From: Rhyacophila brunnea
Taxonomy: Eukaryota > Arthropoda > Insecta > Trichoptera > Rhyacophilidae
Assembly (NCBI GenBank): GCA_022495005.1
Contig: JAGYXB010001862.1
Coordinates: forward strand, 744,001 to 808,000
Length of the DNA: 64,000 nucleotides
Direction: 5' to 3'
Part shown: one piece after another, positions 23,459 to 35,960 of the stretch
Layout of the letters: each line of letters opens with the position of its first letter
Numbering within the stretch: position 1 is the first letter of the stretch
Program-made: the position numbers and the translations under genes
Notes under the pieces: generated by a model
What the model saw: only the letters and a program-made list of their open reading frames with translations
What the model was told of the DNA's origin: nothing
Database searches by the model: none

Positions 23459-25984
23459 AGTAGCTAGATATTATAAAATAATAAAATATAATACTTTGTT
23501 TGGGTCAAGGGTAATAAATAATACAATGAATTATTTAAAACTTAATAAGGGGTTAAGTATACAGGTTTCTTTTCAAACCTTTTAATTGAATGTATATTTA
23601 TTTTTATCTATGTATATAAAGTTGGTATCTGTGTATGTATATAATATGTATATACGATATCTATGTACATAATATTGGATAAAAAAATATATACTTATTT
23701 ATATTTATGTAGGTATAAGGCACCTACTTACTTACTTAGGGTATGTGCTTATTCATTGGCACCACCAAGAATACACAGTTTTATTTTCCACAGTAACAAT
23801 TCCAAGAGAAAATCCCTTTAATGTGAAATATAGCATTTTAATATCATTCTTGCAAATTTGAATAAGTCCCCTGGGAGCTGTAAGTACCTACACCAGATCT
23901 GCTTGAAGAGACAAAGCATAAGGAGACATGCAAATGAGAAAGCGAGCATCTGACATTTTATTTATTTGAAAATTTATGTCAACTCTGACAAGACGTCACA
24001 TGAAAAAACTGTCCAAATAAATATAGCAGAAGCATTTTACATACCTTCGCATTATGGCGCATGCAAAAGAGCCTTATACGCACACATTTATAATATAAAC
24101 TGCTACAATTACAATTACACGTACGATTATGTAAACTCAGGGGCGTGCCCACTCAGTATCTTAATTATAATTATTACATTACTTTAAATGTCTAAGAGGG
24201 TTTTCTTAAGAATGTTCTTATTGTTCATAAAATAATTTTTAAGAACTGTCCTAATACCTACTTATAATATATACCAATGCAATATGTTACCGTACCTGCT
24301 ATATTAATATATTATTACATAACAAAATAGCTATATTTTCTTCCAGTTAGGTATCTGCATTAATAATTTTTCTACGGATTACGTTTACTAAGTAAAATGT
24401 ATGTTATGTTTTATGAAAAAAAGCATTATGATAAAAGAGTACAAATAAAATAAATTTCAGTTTATCAAACAGGCTTAACTTGTATAACATTTTTTCCAGG
24501 AATACCTATATTAACCATTGTATGAAGAACCCTCAAGTTGGCAAAAGTCTATAAAATAAATATTTGCTGAGAGAAAGTTTTTTTTTATTGCAATGAATTA
24601 AAAACGCTAATGCACTGAGTGTAGTGACAATAGAGTGTAGTTTATTAGAAAATTGAGTTTTAAATATTTACAAAGAGTTATTATTAATAAATTAGAAAAA
24701 TTAAATAATTAGGTAGGTACCTGCATTTTTTGGCTTCTCGATATGTAGACATGAATTCATTAACGCATTCGCTGCTGAATAGATAATGAGATTTTAATTG
24801 CCCCCTTTAAAATGCACGTTGATTACATCGATCGGCCGCCTGGTCATTACGCGCCGTGTGCGTCTTCCGCGTCCAAAGTATTAATCCACGGCTCCCTTAA
24901 AGGCAAATGGGACCTAGTCACAACTAACTATAAGTATCCTAGTAAAAATTGAAAAGAGGACCTTTATATCATATTGAGTTGGTTTTAAAAATAGTGGACC
25001 ACTGTTGTTAATATATGTAGATTTATAAGAGCCGTTGTTTCGTATGCCCAATAATAACACTTTTGTGGAAACGGAATTTAAGATTTTTCAGCTGCCTGAT
25101 TGATGTCTATGGACTTTCAGTTTTTTGGGATTTTTTTGTTGCTGCATTGAAAAGACTGAAAAATATGATACTTCATGTAATTACAAGATCTGTAATTAAC
25201 TCATTTACAACATTCATTAACAACACAATAACTCTGAGGTAAAGAATGTAGGTACCTGCTAAAAAGTGTGTCGGTAGTAAATAAAATTGGACCTCAAAAA
25301 TTGGAGCTAAGCGGATTTTTACAGAGCTTAATTTGATGCCAGATGGTATTGAAGGCTAACAAACACAAAATGGAGAGTCAGGAAGAAGAAAAAGAAGAAA
25401 TTTTTCGGTGTAAAATTTACTCAACCTCATTTTTTCGAATAAAATTCAAATTCTCACCTACTCTTGACACGCCAATGGTCATGCCATATCCGAAGGGGGT
25501 TTTGCCATCCCGTTAGTCGTACAAGCAGCGCATTTGTTATCATTTCTCAGGGACTCGCGTCATTCTCTTTTTATTAAAATGCCCAAGCTTAATCTCTTTT
25601 TTGTCTGACAATGTTGACGCAGCTTATATGACAGGGAGAGAGGAAAGGAGGTAGCGGACGTGAATCGAATTTGTTTTACACGAAAGTCCTCCTCTAAATC
25701 ACGAGGCCAAAGCTCTAATCTGAGCTTTGGGGAGCTTTTTACATGTCCGGTAGACTTTACATAATAATTACTACTACCCATAATGATATTTTCATTAAAG
25801 TGATTTATGAGGTAGGCATATTTATTAACCCACCTTACATACAAGCCCTATATTTATCTACCATCTAAACATATAGACATTATTAAAGTTTATTAACATA
25901 CTGTATTTCTGTGTGTGCATCTTTCTAATTATCTTGTAATTTTGTAGGTAAGATAATAATATAATATACGGAAATACAATGACC
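23459..25984. other. Intergenic DNA, mostly AT-rich
   Basis: No gene is supported. Minor structures are a GC-rich string at 24839-24892 (similar to 10915-10955), an unidentified GC-richer patch at 25490-25760, and within it a perfect 9-bp stem hairpin at 25707-25730 (CCAAAGCTC, loop of 6, GAGCTTTGG). Confidence 0.45.
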
Positions 25985-26112
25985 CCATGGACGCACTAAA
26001 CCCCACTAGATCGAGGAACTGATAAAATTTGGTGGATTACGTGAGAAAGAATAGGAAGTGAGATAAGTGGAAAGAGCTAGGGGAGGCTTCCATCCAACAG
26101 TGGATGATATTA
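25985..26112 (+). pseudogene. Relic of RTE-like LINE C-terminus
   Basis: The frame reads RKNRK (stop) DKWKELGEASIQQWM near 26045-26110. Lepidopteran RTE-type LINE proteins typically end W-x-x-L-G-E-A-Y-V-Q-Q-W. The upstream 60 bases have stops and frameshifts. Only the extreme C-terminus of the polyprotein is left, as expected for 5'-truncated LINE copies. Confidence 0.6.
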
Positions 26113-26817
26113 TATACCTTAGGAACATACATATAAGTCAAATTAACTACTATATTTTATGTTAAAATGTGAATTAAACAATTGTTTAGTTTTCTCACAA
26201 TACCTAAGTATGAAATTGAATAATAAAAGTTACCTGTATTTCTTTCAAAGACCACCCTCAATTGAATGAAAAATTTAATACAAATATAATGAAAAGGTAA
26301 GAAATACTGTTGTAAAGAATTGCAGCATAAAAGAATATTTCCCCGTAAAAAACATTAAGTTACACAGACAATGGTTCGAATACATAATTTGTATCTCTAA
26401 AATTAAAAAGGGTTGAACATAAATCATTTATCATAGTTGCAAAGTGGGTCATGTTTGCTTAGATCCTTTTAACAAATAGGATGCGCTCTGACATACAAAT
26501 TATTATTGTCAAGTGAGATGTACCTATCTACCCTGTTCGTATATTTTTGCAACCCCTTTTGATTTGTGTGGATAATAGGGTGGCCTTTTCATATCTTTTG
26601 CAAACGTTTTTCATAGAAACGTTTTCCGTTTATGATCTGGGATAAATCATCTATTTCTATGATCATTTATTGCAGGTATATAGATACTATTAGTTGATAC
26701 TTTTGAGACACCTAAATATTTTTTTTAATTATCTTTATAATTAAATGCCTTTGTATTACAAAATATCTGACAGTAAGTTAAAAAATTAAAACATTTTTTT
26801 TGAATAGGTCTAACTGA

Positions 26818-27190
26818 CTTGAAGCCTACGAGATGTGGCTATATAGACGCATCCTCACAATTCCTTGGACTGACCGGGTGACAAATATTGAAGTTCTCAA
26901 TCGAATCGGGAAGGACCGAGAAGTTCTGCGTAGTATCAAAACCAGAAAACTACAATAGGTACCTCAGCCACATTCTGAGAGGACAAAAGTACAGCATTCC
27001 CCAACTTGTCATTGAAGGAAAGATCAATGGTAAGCGTAGCACAGGACGGCGCCGCATTTCGTGGCTTAAGAACCTCCTTGATTGGTACGAGTGCAGTTCC
27101 ACTGAACTGTTCCGGGTAGCAGACGACAAATCTAAGATCGCCTTGATGGTAGCCGACCTCCGCTAGGGGATGGCACAATAAGAAGGAGTT
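26818..27190 (+). pseudogene. Non-LTR retrotransposon C-terminus, frameshifted
   Basis: This is the 3' end of an endonuclease-reverse-transcriptase LINE, 5'-truncated. The first frame gives LEAYEMWLYRRILTIPWTDR and ends KTRKLQ before a stop. The second continues as SHILRG and EGKINGKRSTGRRRISWLK to a stop at 27164-27166. Downstream GGGGATGGCACAATAAGAAG looks like the start of the LINE 3' tail. The segment belongs to the region after the catalytic reverse transcriptase motifs, which are absent. The frame break falls at CAATAGGTACCTC, where removal of 4 bases (GGTA) would rejoin the frames. The exact LINE clade is not certain. Confidence 0.8.
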
Positions 27191-27949
27191 CAAATTCGTC
27201 ATCATCAGGCAAGGTCGATCCATTGCAGAATGAAAGCTTCCCCAAGTTCCTTCCACTTTTCCAATCTTTAGTTCTTTGTTGCCACGTAGGCAAATAGGTA
27301 CATATTATTTTTTTAAGTTATTGAACCTCAAATCTGTTATAAATTATGTCTTCATGAATATTTTACGTAGATTTTTAAGCAGGTATTTTTAAATGGTCCC
27401 TTCTAATTATTATGAAGGTATTTAGAAGGTTGAAGACATAGCATTCACTTGATGGAAATCCAGTTTAGTCTTGACAATGGTGTATCGTACGAAATCTAGG
27501 GGCGGCATGGTATATGAAAGTATGGTGAAGCCGGCAAGTATGGCGAAAAAGTATGGTGAAACAGGTTCGTAATCAATTTGCGGCAAAATTTCCATGTTAA
27601 CATTATATTATATGGGTACGTTATAATGACAAAAGTAAATCCTCCGTGATGTCCTGCATTTTTTTTTATCGCGTCGCCATTTCTCGTGAGTTATCGGCTG
27701 TTGTCGGCATGCTTCATTCAGTTCTACGAGGAAGCCAAATCGTTGCCTATCTTTACTTTTAATACATCTATGTTCGAAATAGTTACCTCTCGACGTAAAA
27801 CTAGTTTATGGCATTAATATGCATAATTAATGCATAGATCCAGAACGGTAGGTACCTAACTACCACATTTGGCTTTTAACTAAAAACCATTTTTCTTAAA
27901 AACTCAGTTAAAAACTTTTTCGAGAAGTGACCAAGAGCTAGACCAGACT
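27191..27949. other. Intergenic DNA, nothing recognised
   Basis: A small direct repeat AGTATGGTGAA/AGTATGGCGAA occurs near 27520-27560. No gene is supported. Confidence 0.45.
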
Positions 27950-28180
27950 TTTGAGCTTGAAAACTTGTTGTACCTACCTACTTACTACTACTACCAACTT
28001 GTTAACTTTTGTCTTTTTGACCACGTATGATCCTAAGAAGATCATATGGGTATCCATAGTTTATGGATATTAGCCACTTGCTCAACCTATTAGTAGTTCC
28101 ATACTCACACATTAAAAAATAATATGTGTATTGATAGACTCAAGATTCTAACCTGGGACCTACGACAATACAAGACGGCA
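27950..28180 (-). repeat. Composite SINE plus tail module, second copy
   Basis: It matches 23190-23458: GAGCTTGAAAAC, a TACCTAC array, GACCACGTATGATCC, ATAAAGATCATATGGG-like tail, CTTGCTCAACCTATTAG body and CCTGGGAC next to a mutated B box. It is diverged and contains several small indels. Confidence 0.7.
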
Positions 28181-28744
28181 TTGCTCATTCATCGCCATTG
28201 ATAATATTTGAGGATATAATGAGTATTTTTTGGATTTTTGCTTGCGCCTTATTAAATCATAAGCCAAAATTTCCGTCAACTATATCAACTGGCTGTTGAA
28301 TTTCTACTTACCATAAAAATATTAAGTAGTCTGTTCTGTGGATGTGTTTTGGCCCTATCACGGAAAATTCAGTGAAAAATAGCAATCGATATTATTTTTG
28401 AATGGATAGGTAGGTAAATAACCTGCATATATCTAAATAATTTTATTACTTTAGTCAAGAATGCAAAGTATATTGTTAGACATAATTTTTATTTGGAGCC
28501 CCACCAAACTTTGGCGTAGCCCGTAGACGGCGTAGACCCAATAGTTGTATACTAACAAAAGTTATAACTCATGCTGTTACATTCCATTTTTTTTCAATTC
28601 AGTCTACCTATGTAGGTACTTATAGTTGAATGATAAATAATATGTACATATCAACATAATATCTCTAAACCGACCATACACAATAATAATATGTAAACAT
28701 ACCGAATAGTATCTAACCAACGTTACCTTAGGTACCTAACTGGA
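28181..28744. other. AT-rich intergenic DNA
   Basis: No gene or element was recognised. Confidence 0.5.
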
Positions 28745-28990
28745 ATCTTCATGGTATCGCTAAGAAGTGCATGTTTGCATTATTGTTCACGGGCCGGTAA
28801 TAAAATGCACTTAGCAATCATAACATTTATCCCCCTCCGTCTCAGCCTTGTTCTCACTCTTTCTTACCTCACCTCGCTTCCCCTCGCGAAGTTAAGCGGG
28901 CGGCAACTACCCCCACTCCGATATAGAAATATCCCCACCAGATAATGGGTTACGGAGAGCGATTCAGCTTTGCTTGGCACAGCTTACGAA
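28745..28990. promoter_or_regulatory. Candidate upstream regulatory island
   Basis: This GC-richer island lies about 2.5 kb upstream of the coding exon in otherwise AT-rich DNA. It contains GTTTGCAT (octamer-like), GATAATGG and ATTATCAGCTG (GATA site beside an E-box). It has no supported protein. Enhancer function is inference from composition and position only. Confidence 0.25.
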
Positions 28991-30059
28991 TTATCAGCTG
29001 TTCCGTCACTGTTCACTATCGGGAATTTTTATTGTTATCAATGTTGGAGACATCGAGCTTTAATGGTGGATTAAACAAAAGTAAAACATGTCAAACACAA
29101 TGAATACAACATTATATTTATAATTATGGAATTATTGTTAGGTATAACTTAAAAATGCCAATGACTATTGCGATGTACCTACATACCTACTCGTAGTTAT
29201 ATAAAAATAAACAATCACGATTATTAGATGTCTTAGATGTTACTTAGTTCTCCATTAATATAAGAAAAACTATATTTTCTATTTTTAAATTAGCTGTTAT
29301 CACCTAAAAATCACACGCAAGGCATTACAGACTATTATACCATCAGTGTGCTTCTAATTAAGATGGTAATGCAATATTTATCTTGCTAATATTTTTTTTG
29401 GGTTTTTCCTACCGACTTTAGTTGACTATTTAAATTTTAGTATAGTGAATAACTAAAATAATTAAAAAACAGGACCGGTTTCGTCCGTTTCAATTAAGCA
29501 TTGAATAGTGTGAATAAATTATGTACGTAAGTGTACGAATTGATTTTTATTTTAATTAATACAATGTAGGTATTCACAGTTAACACCATTAAAGAAAAAA
29601 AGGATTAAAAAATAACACTGGGTACCTACTAAATTTATTTTATTTTCATTCGTATAAAAATGTTAGTGATTTTGTAAAAAAATACCTAGTTATAGGTATG
29701 TACCTATCTACGCCAATTTAAAAAAAAATTCAATGCAAACCTAAATAATGTTTACTTGAAAATAACAACCCTTACTTATTGTTTGTGTGAGCGTTGATAA
29801 CCTACAAAGCATGTTTATACATAAATAGGTACATGCTTTTAATATTTGTCTAATAAGGTGCCTAAATACCTAACCTAACCTATAAAGGTTTCATTTCCAT
29901 TTAGTTCCGATCTTTGAGGGTTTTATTTTCCTTTGAATGCCAATGTTTTATGACATTTGAACACTCAAATCGAAAACTTGCAAATCATTACAAACGATAG
30001 CCAAACATGCACAAAATAACCAAGTAGACACATACACACACACAAAACGGCATGAATTA
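28991..30059. other. AT-rich DNA upstream of the promoter region
   Basis: No gene is visible. There is a short CA run near 30030 and CCTAACCTAACCTATA near 29870. Confidence 0.5.
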
Positions 30060-31090
30060 TTTATTTTCATTTCGTATTTTTACCTCAGACCGCGAATCGC
30101 CTCGCTACCGGGCCTCCGTTAATTTATCGTCAGGCGGTGCCAAAGTGGAGTAGGAGAGGGCCCACTCGGCGGCCCGGTCCCCCGCCGTCGCCGCCGCAGT
30201 GCTCCACCGATCGCGGGCTCGTCAACACCGCTGCGTCGCTGCACAAAACCACCCGAAAACACACGATAAAACCGATAAAATAGCCCCCTGATTTGCGAAA
30301 AGTCCCAAAATCGAGAAACTGCCGAAAACGGCATACATTTTGAACACCCGTGTCGAAACTTGCGGCCGACTGACAGCAGCTGTCAAACGGGTCGTCTGAC
30401 AATACGAATGCATAACATAACAAACCTAACCAATTTTCTTTTAACTATAGTATTTTTCCGGGCTATAAAACAATAATGTCAACCAATTTTGAAGTAAATA
30501 AAATATAGACAGACAGAGTGAGTGTGAGACTCTTAAGAAAGTTTTGAGTGTGTCGCGAAAATTTTGCTATTTTCTTTTATAATGCTTTAAAACCAACGTG
30601 TGTGTTGTGTGTGATTGAATATATTATTATCAAGACTGTGTGATTGTTTATTTGAAACTGTAAGACAATAGATTGATAAGAGAAATACTATTTCTGAAGA
30701 GACTTTATTGCATGTTAGTAGAGTGGTCAGGTGTGCGCGATCGGGTTAGCGCCGCTCACCGGAGGATAGTGCAAGTGCGAGGCGGCACGTTGAAGAGGGC
30801 GGCTGTCATAACCGAATATTATGATTATGAATAGGGCGCGCCAATAGTTAGTGAGCGGGGCGGGGGCGGCGCGCAGGCGCGGACGTCACTCGCCACCTGC
30901 CCATTCCGCGGCGAAGCTGAGCATCTTCAGAGCTGCCGCGAGAGCACTGCGACTCGGAACTGAAACTCGGCGCCCGTGCGACAGTCCTACGCCGGAATTC
31001 GTAACGGCGCCGCTCGCTTCCGGATCACCTCCTTCCGGTTCCGATTTTCGCGCTGTCGTTAACGCCGGCTCGATTGACACATCTCAAAGC
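30060..31090 (+). promoter_or_regulatory. GC-rich promoter and 5' leader region
   Basis: Base composition rises sharply, with CpG-rich blocks at 30095-30250 (CGCCGTCGCCGCCGCAG), 30720-30800 and 30840-31070 (GCGGGGCGGGGGCGGCGCG). The block ends about 400 bases before the first coding ATG at 31492. This is the only such CpG-rich kilobase in the window and sits immediately upstream of the only supported coding exon, so I infer the transcription start lies here. No clear TATA box was chosen and the exact start is unknown. Open frames across it on both strands are probably compositional. Confidence 0.55.
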
Positions 31091-31491
31091 CAAATCTTAT
31101 CCGCTGAATATGATGTTTTCATGCATCACAATTTTTTAACCATCAATATTTTTTGACAATCATCAATTTCGTGAATACAATCATAAATAATCATTTAAAT
31201 ATCTATTAAAAACACTCTTTAATTAACACATAACCATACTATTTTAATCTAGTTTTTAAAAAAGACAATAAATTAGACCTGTCAAACTTTAATTAGACCC
31301 ATAGTAAGTGAATCAAACATTCCTCTAGAGTGCTTTTACAACAGTTAAAAACATAACATTAAACAAACTTTAACCATAGCTAAGACAATCAATTTAAAAT
31401 TTAGAGTGTAAAATTTAGGACAAATAATTCACTAAGCTAGACAATAAATAAACTGGAAGTTTTGACCACATGTGACCGATAAATATAATGA

Positions 31492-31723
31492 ATGTCTTCC
31501 ACCAACGGTCTTGGCCGGTTCCACCGGAGCGACTTGGTGTCTGACGTGGAGGACCTGGTGCTACGGAGCCAGGAGCTGGTCTCTCACGATCTCTACGGCA
31601 TGGCGCGGTCCCAAGACAGCGGGGGGAACGGCGGGGGGATAGGGGGGATGTCACGGAGGAAGCAGGCACGACCTCTTCGACTCCTCGATGACGAGCCGCT
31701 ACCGAATAATTCCATGATTACCG
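31492..31723 (+). CDS. First coding exon of a C2H2 zinc-finger regulator (NuRD motif)
   Basis: The ATG at 31492 follows an in-frame TGA and opens a frame of 77 codons plus one base, ending at ACCG|GTAAGC (donor at 31724). The intron is therefore phase 1. Residues 53-61 are MSRRKQARP. In SALL, FOG/ZFPM, BCL11 and ZNF423/521 proteins this sequence sits at the very N-terminus and binds the NuRD co-repressor complex through RBBP4/7. That favours the internal ATG at 31648 (G at -3) as the true start, leaving 25 codons. The upstream part (acidic SDVEDLVLRSQELVSHDLYG, then a glycine-rich linker) would then be leader or a longer isoform. Zinc fingers must lie in later exons outside this window. The protein is likely a nuclear transcriptional repressor. 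I cannot tell which family member it is (spalt, u-shaped and the fly BCL11 homologue are candidates). Confidence 0.7.
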
Positions 31724-32264
31724 GTAAGCTTTGATGAATACTTCACGAAATAGAGAAATACTATATATTTCTACTATACACTTCCACCCTGGATAATTAA
31801 TTACTATGTACCTACCTACAATATTTTTACGCTAATAGTACGTCATTTACACACATAAAGGAAAACCAGAAATATAAGTCAGGAAAGGATATCTACTCAA
31901 CTAATATACCTACCCAGTGTTAACTGAGAAGCAGACACGTGCCTCGATAGGTTGGTACCTACCTAATACCTACGCACTAACCATCATAATTATCCAAAGA
32001 ATAACAAAAAAAACACGTTCAAATTAAAATTAAAATACAAATTCGATTTCTTGGTAGGTACATACCTACCTATATATATACCTAGATTGGTACTTACGTA
32101 TTATCAACCTACCTACTGCCAATCAGTGAAGTACACGAGCAGATACCTATACCTATCTACTCTTGTTAACACGTTGTTCAAATAAGATGTCTAAATATGA
32201 TATTAATATAAATTTATATAACTAAATTATTATGTTAATACTAGGGGTGGAGGTCATTAAGCTC

Positions 32265-32335
32265 AACCTCATCTACCCCCCACCCCCCTATCCCCACCCC
32301 CAGACTTATAACCTCCTCCCCCCCTAGACACCAAA
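32265..32335 (-). repeat. C-rich tract, G-quadruplex motif on the minus strand
   Basis: The + strand has runs of 5-7 C separated by 1-3 bases (CCCCCCACCCCCCTATCCCC, then ACCCCC). The minus strand therefore has four or more G-runs with very short loops, a canonical G-quadruplex pattern. A further C7 run follows at about 32328. It lies about 550 bases into the putative intron, on the template strand of the zinc-finger gene. Confidence 0.75.
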
Positions 32336-34259
32336 CTACGCTGACATTTAAAACGAATAAAATACTTTTTATAATGTTGAATTTTAAAGAAAACTTTACG
32401 ATAATTGAAAATGTATGGTTAACTCATGTGCCTACATGAATAGGTACTATGGTGTAGGTACTAACACCTAGGTAAGATCATATTGTTACACATTCATAAA
32501 TTACCACGTGCGATCTTAGTAGGTAACTTTGTAGGTACAGTACCTATATGTACCTACCTAAGTAAAATATTTTAGAAATCGATTTTTTTGTACAAAATAT
32601 GATAATAATAATAGCCCGACTATTTATTGCACTAATCATAGTGAGACATGCAAACAACAAAAGGATTTTTTCTATGCAATAATTGTATGCATTTTTAAAA
32701 TAGAGCAACCGATACCGTGCTGTGAGAATGCATTGTGTATTAAACCTATAGAAACAAAATAAAAATCTTATCTTAAACACCATTAGGAAATTTACCTTCA
32801 GAGAAACTATACAGGTAAGTATTTCAAAATGAGGTAGTGATTTATATGGGGGGTGTAAAATGACAATGCGAAGTTAACCCATTCTAAGGTAGTTCCGAGG
32901 AAGATCTTCGTGGTTCCATGGGAAAGGAGTTCTTCCATTGTTTTTAAGGTTTTTATCAGCCATAAATGGGCCGTTAAAACGACAACATAAAATATTTTTA
33001 TTGCTACGAAAATATGGACTTTTTATTTATTTTTTTCTGTTAAGTCAAGATATATATTTTTATTATTACTGACGTGGGTTTTTGATGACTGCTGTAATTA
33101 TATTATTTGATTAACTCACAATATAAAAATGTTTATTATAAGGATCAAAATACTCACTTAGGAATCTGATGTTTGATAAAATATGCATATCGCAAATCAT
33201 TTGATTTGTTTATACATATCTCTGAATTTAATACTATGTGGGAGGTATTAACATATATTTGCCAATAACATATATCTATCAAAAAAATATAAAGTAAACA
33301 GATAGGTAAGTATAGGTATAATATATTAACAAAATAAGTTTAATAAATAAAAGAAAATTATTAAAAAAAAAAAACTACCCTTTAGTAAGAAAGGTACCCA
33401 CATAATTACTTACCAAATCTCACTGAATACATAAGTATTTGACGCAATTTGGAATAAATACATACCTAATCATTTAATTTAATTGCCGTTTTTTACTTAT
33501 TGCTGAAAATATCCAATAATTATGAGTAAAACAGTGAGTGCTTATTTTTAACCCATCCACATGCATAGCACCGATTTTTTTATGAATTCATTTTATCATT
33601 GTACACCGTTGAAACCGCCTGATTTGACCCCTTTATTCATACCGCTTAAATACTAAGAGGTGACTTATTTTACTTCTGCTTGATATGTATGATTTATGCT
33701 GACGTAGTTAATTACCTATAGAATGATATAGGTAGTACAGGAAACTTCAAAATAACATTAAAAATAATGATTAAATGACATGTGTAATTGAAGAAATTAT
33801 AACGAATGAATTATTTTTTCGAATTTGCTTATTGGATAGATTATTAATCTTCTTCCTGTGCAATCATCTTTTTTGAGAAAACTATCATGACGATCTTCGC
33901 TTGTTGTCTGTTACCGGGAACAACTTGACAAAAATGCATTCATAGATACCAATTACGAAGGTTTTTAAGTTAAAAAATGTGGTGTCCTAATATGCTATAT
34001 AAACCGTAAATATTTCCTTTTAGAGTGAATTATTAAATTCACTATAAAAATATAAAAAAAGTTTATACGTACGTCAGTTAACGTTGATTTAATTAAAGAT
34101 ATGTAGGTATTATTAAATAATATACAATATTGGTACCCGACAACACCTAACGCCCTCGAGCTACAATCCATTCAGCTTCAGTTTAAGGTACCCCTGATTA
34201 GTACGTCAGTTTGATACGACCATCAAAGATACATAAGACGCTTGTAAGTTGAGTAAAAG

Positions 34260-34510
34260 TCAAACGGAAAACTCGCCACGATAAATTGACGGACGCATCG
34301 TGTTCATAATACATCTCGAAAGAGTTTTCAATCCGAGCTCGTTATACAGCGATAAAAAATAGCACTCTGCATCACACAAAGGATAATCAAGCAATAAATC
34401 TGGTGCTGAGGCATAAAACGACCGAGTAACGATCTGATCCTTCCGCTTAGATGTCCTGCGGATGATGACCACGCCGTAAACTTCTCCTCTCGTTTCCATC
34501 ATAAAAATAT
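34260..34510. promoter_or_regulatory. Candidate intronic regulatory island
   Basis: A GC-richer, non-repetitive island in AT-rich intron. It contains several GATA-type words (ACGATAAATT, GCGATAAAAA, GGATAATCAAG). The minus strand is open for about 80 codons but has no recognised protein. Function is inferred only from composition. Confidence 0.25.
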
Positions 34511-35799
34511 CTTCATAAACAATGATCCATCCGTGGCATCCTTGTTGCAGTTTTCAAAGCACACCATCCTGCATCCCATGCGGCAAAATATTAAAATTCT
34601 TTGCAGTATCCAACATTTTATAATGCAATAAAGTGATAAAACAAATATTTGAATATTTTTGCCTGATCCAAAGATGCTTTTAATTGGGGTGTTTATTTAT
34701 GAGGGTGCTCAGCATTTTTAAGTATGTGCCCTTCTATAAAAATGAATTATTTTTCATCATCATTTATAACCATGCAATATGGTTTTACGTCAATTCTCAT
34801 TATCAAATAAACAAGTCTTATGTTACTTAGTATAGATATTGTTAATCAGCCAATGTACAATCTTTAGGTAGCCAATAGGTACATTCTATAGAATATCATC
34901 CTGATACATTACCTACTTAGGTACATATTTTCGTAAATCGAAATGACGATTTAAACGTTCTGCTTTAGGATTAATATTTTGGGCAGGAAACACAACATAG
35001 TAGGAGAGACGCAGTGCGAGACGAGGCAATACAACAGGCGCGATTTAAACAAAATCGGCCACAGCAATTTCTTGGTTTATTTTAGCAATTCCACTGTGGT
35101 ACTAACTTTTCACGCCGAAATACCTATCTGTTTGTAATTACTAATTAAGTATGCTCACGGTTATGTACGTATAGGTTTATCATTATGAATGGATCAATAC
35201 TATGATTGGTCTGAAAATGTTGTATTAGTTCATATTATGTTATGCCCCGATTCATGCTGCTTATCTAAAATTTGAAAGTGGCTAAGTAGTTATTAAATAT
35301 TTGTGATCTGTTTAACAAAACTAATAACTGTATTGGATAGTATAATTCATGGATACAATACAATATTGGTAACTGTTTTACCAAACATGTACTTATATTG
35401 CCATCTTTATCTTGTATTACCAGTATAAGAGATAAGTGTTGTCTCCTCTGTCTGAATATATTATTAAGAGATGAAAACAGATAAAATAAATTTCAGTATG
35501 TATCTCCCTAGTACCTACTTACCTACTTAAACTGTGTATCTAAATCCACGATTTTTTAAATACTTTGCGTTACTTCTTTGTTTTATTTATAATCGTGCCA
35601 TATACTGAAGTCATATATACTTACATATTGATTTAATAGAAAAATTGTATTAAATTAATAACCAACATTCAAGTAGTAACCTATTACATACGGCAAATAT
35701 TGAGGCGTTCGAAGAAAGGGTTGTTGTAAGTATTTTAATTTTCGAATTTGGAATGATCAATATTATATTGCTAGAGACCATTTGTTTCATAGATTCACG

Positions 35800-35960
35800 C
35801 TGTCAAATTGAAACAGCGAGATCGGTAAAGGGATGCTCCGCGAGGCAAATATTGTGGCGCTCGAGCAAAATGTCGAATGGGGAATTGTAACGCAGCCGAC
35901 GGGAACTCGATAAGCGGCAAACCGATGTCTTTTATACAGCCGGTCGGAAGCCGCCGGTGC
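35800..35960. promoter_or_regulatory. Candidate intronic regulatory island
   Basis: A GC-rich, non-repetitive strip (GGATGCTCCGCGAGGC, GTAACGCAGCCGACGGG, CGGTCGGAAGCCGCCGG). No protein or mobile-element signature was recognised. Confidence 0.25.

Noticed and set aside
30119..30423. Minus-strand frames of 60-97 codons upstream of the zinc-finger exon, suggesting a divergent gene.
   Set aside because: Three overlapping frames are open because of composition. No domain, splice signal or good start was seen.
30851..31156. Hundred-codon open frame in the GC-rich promoter region.
   Set aside because: It starts at GTG, not ATG, and is arginine/alanine/serine-rich as expected from CpG-rich noncoding DNA. 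Minus-strand frames are also open here.
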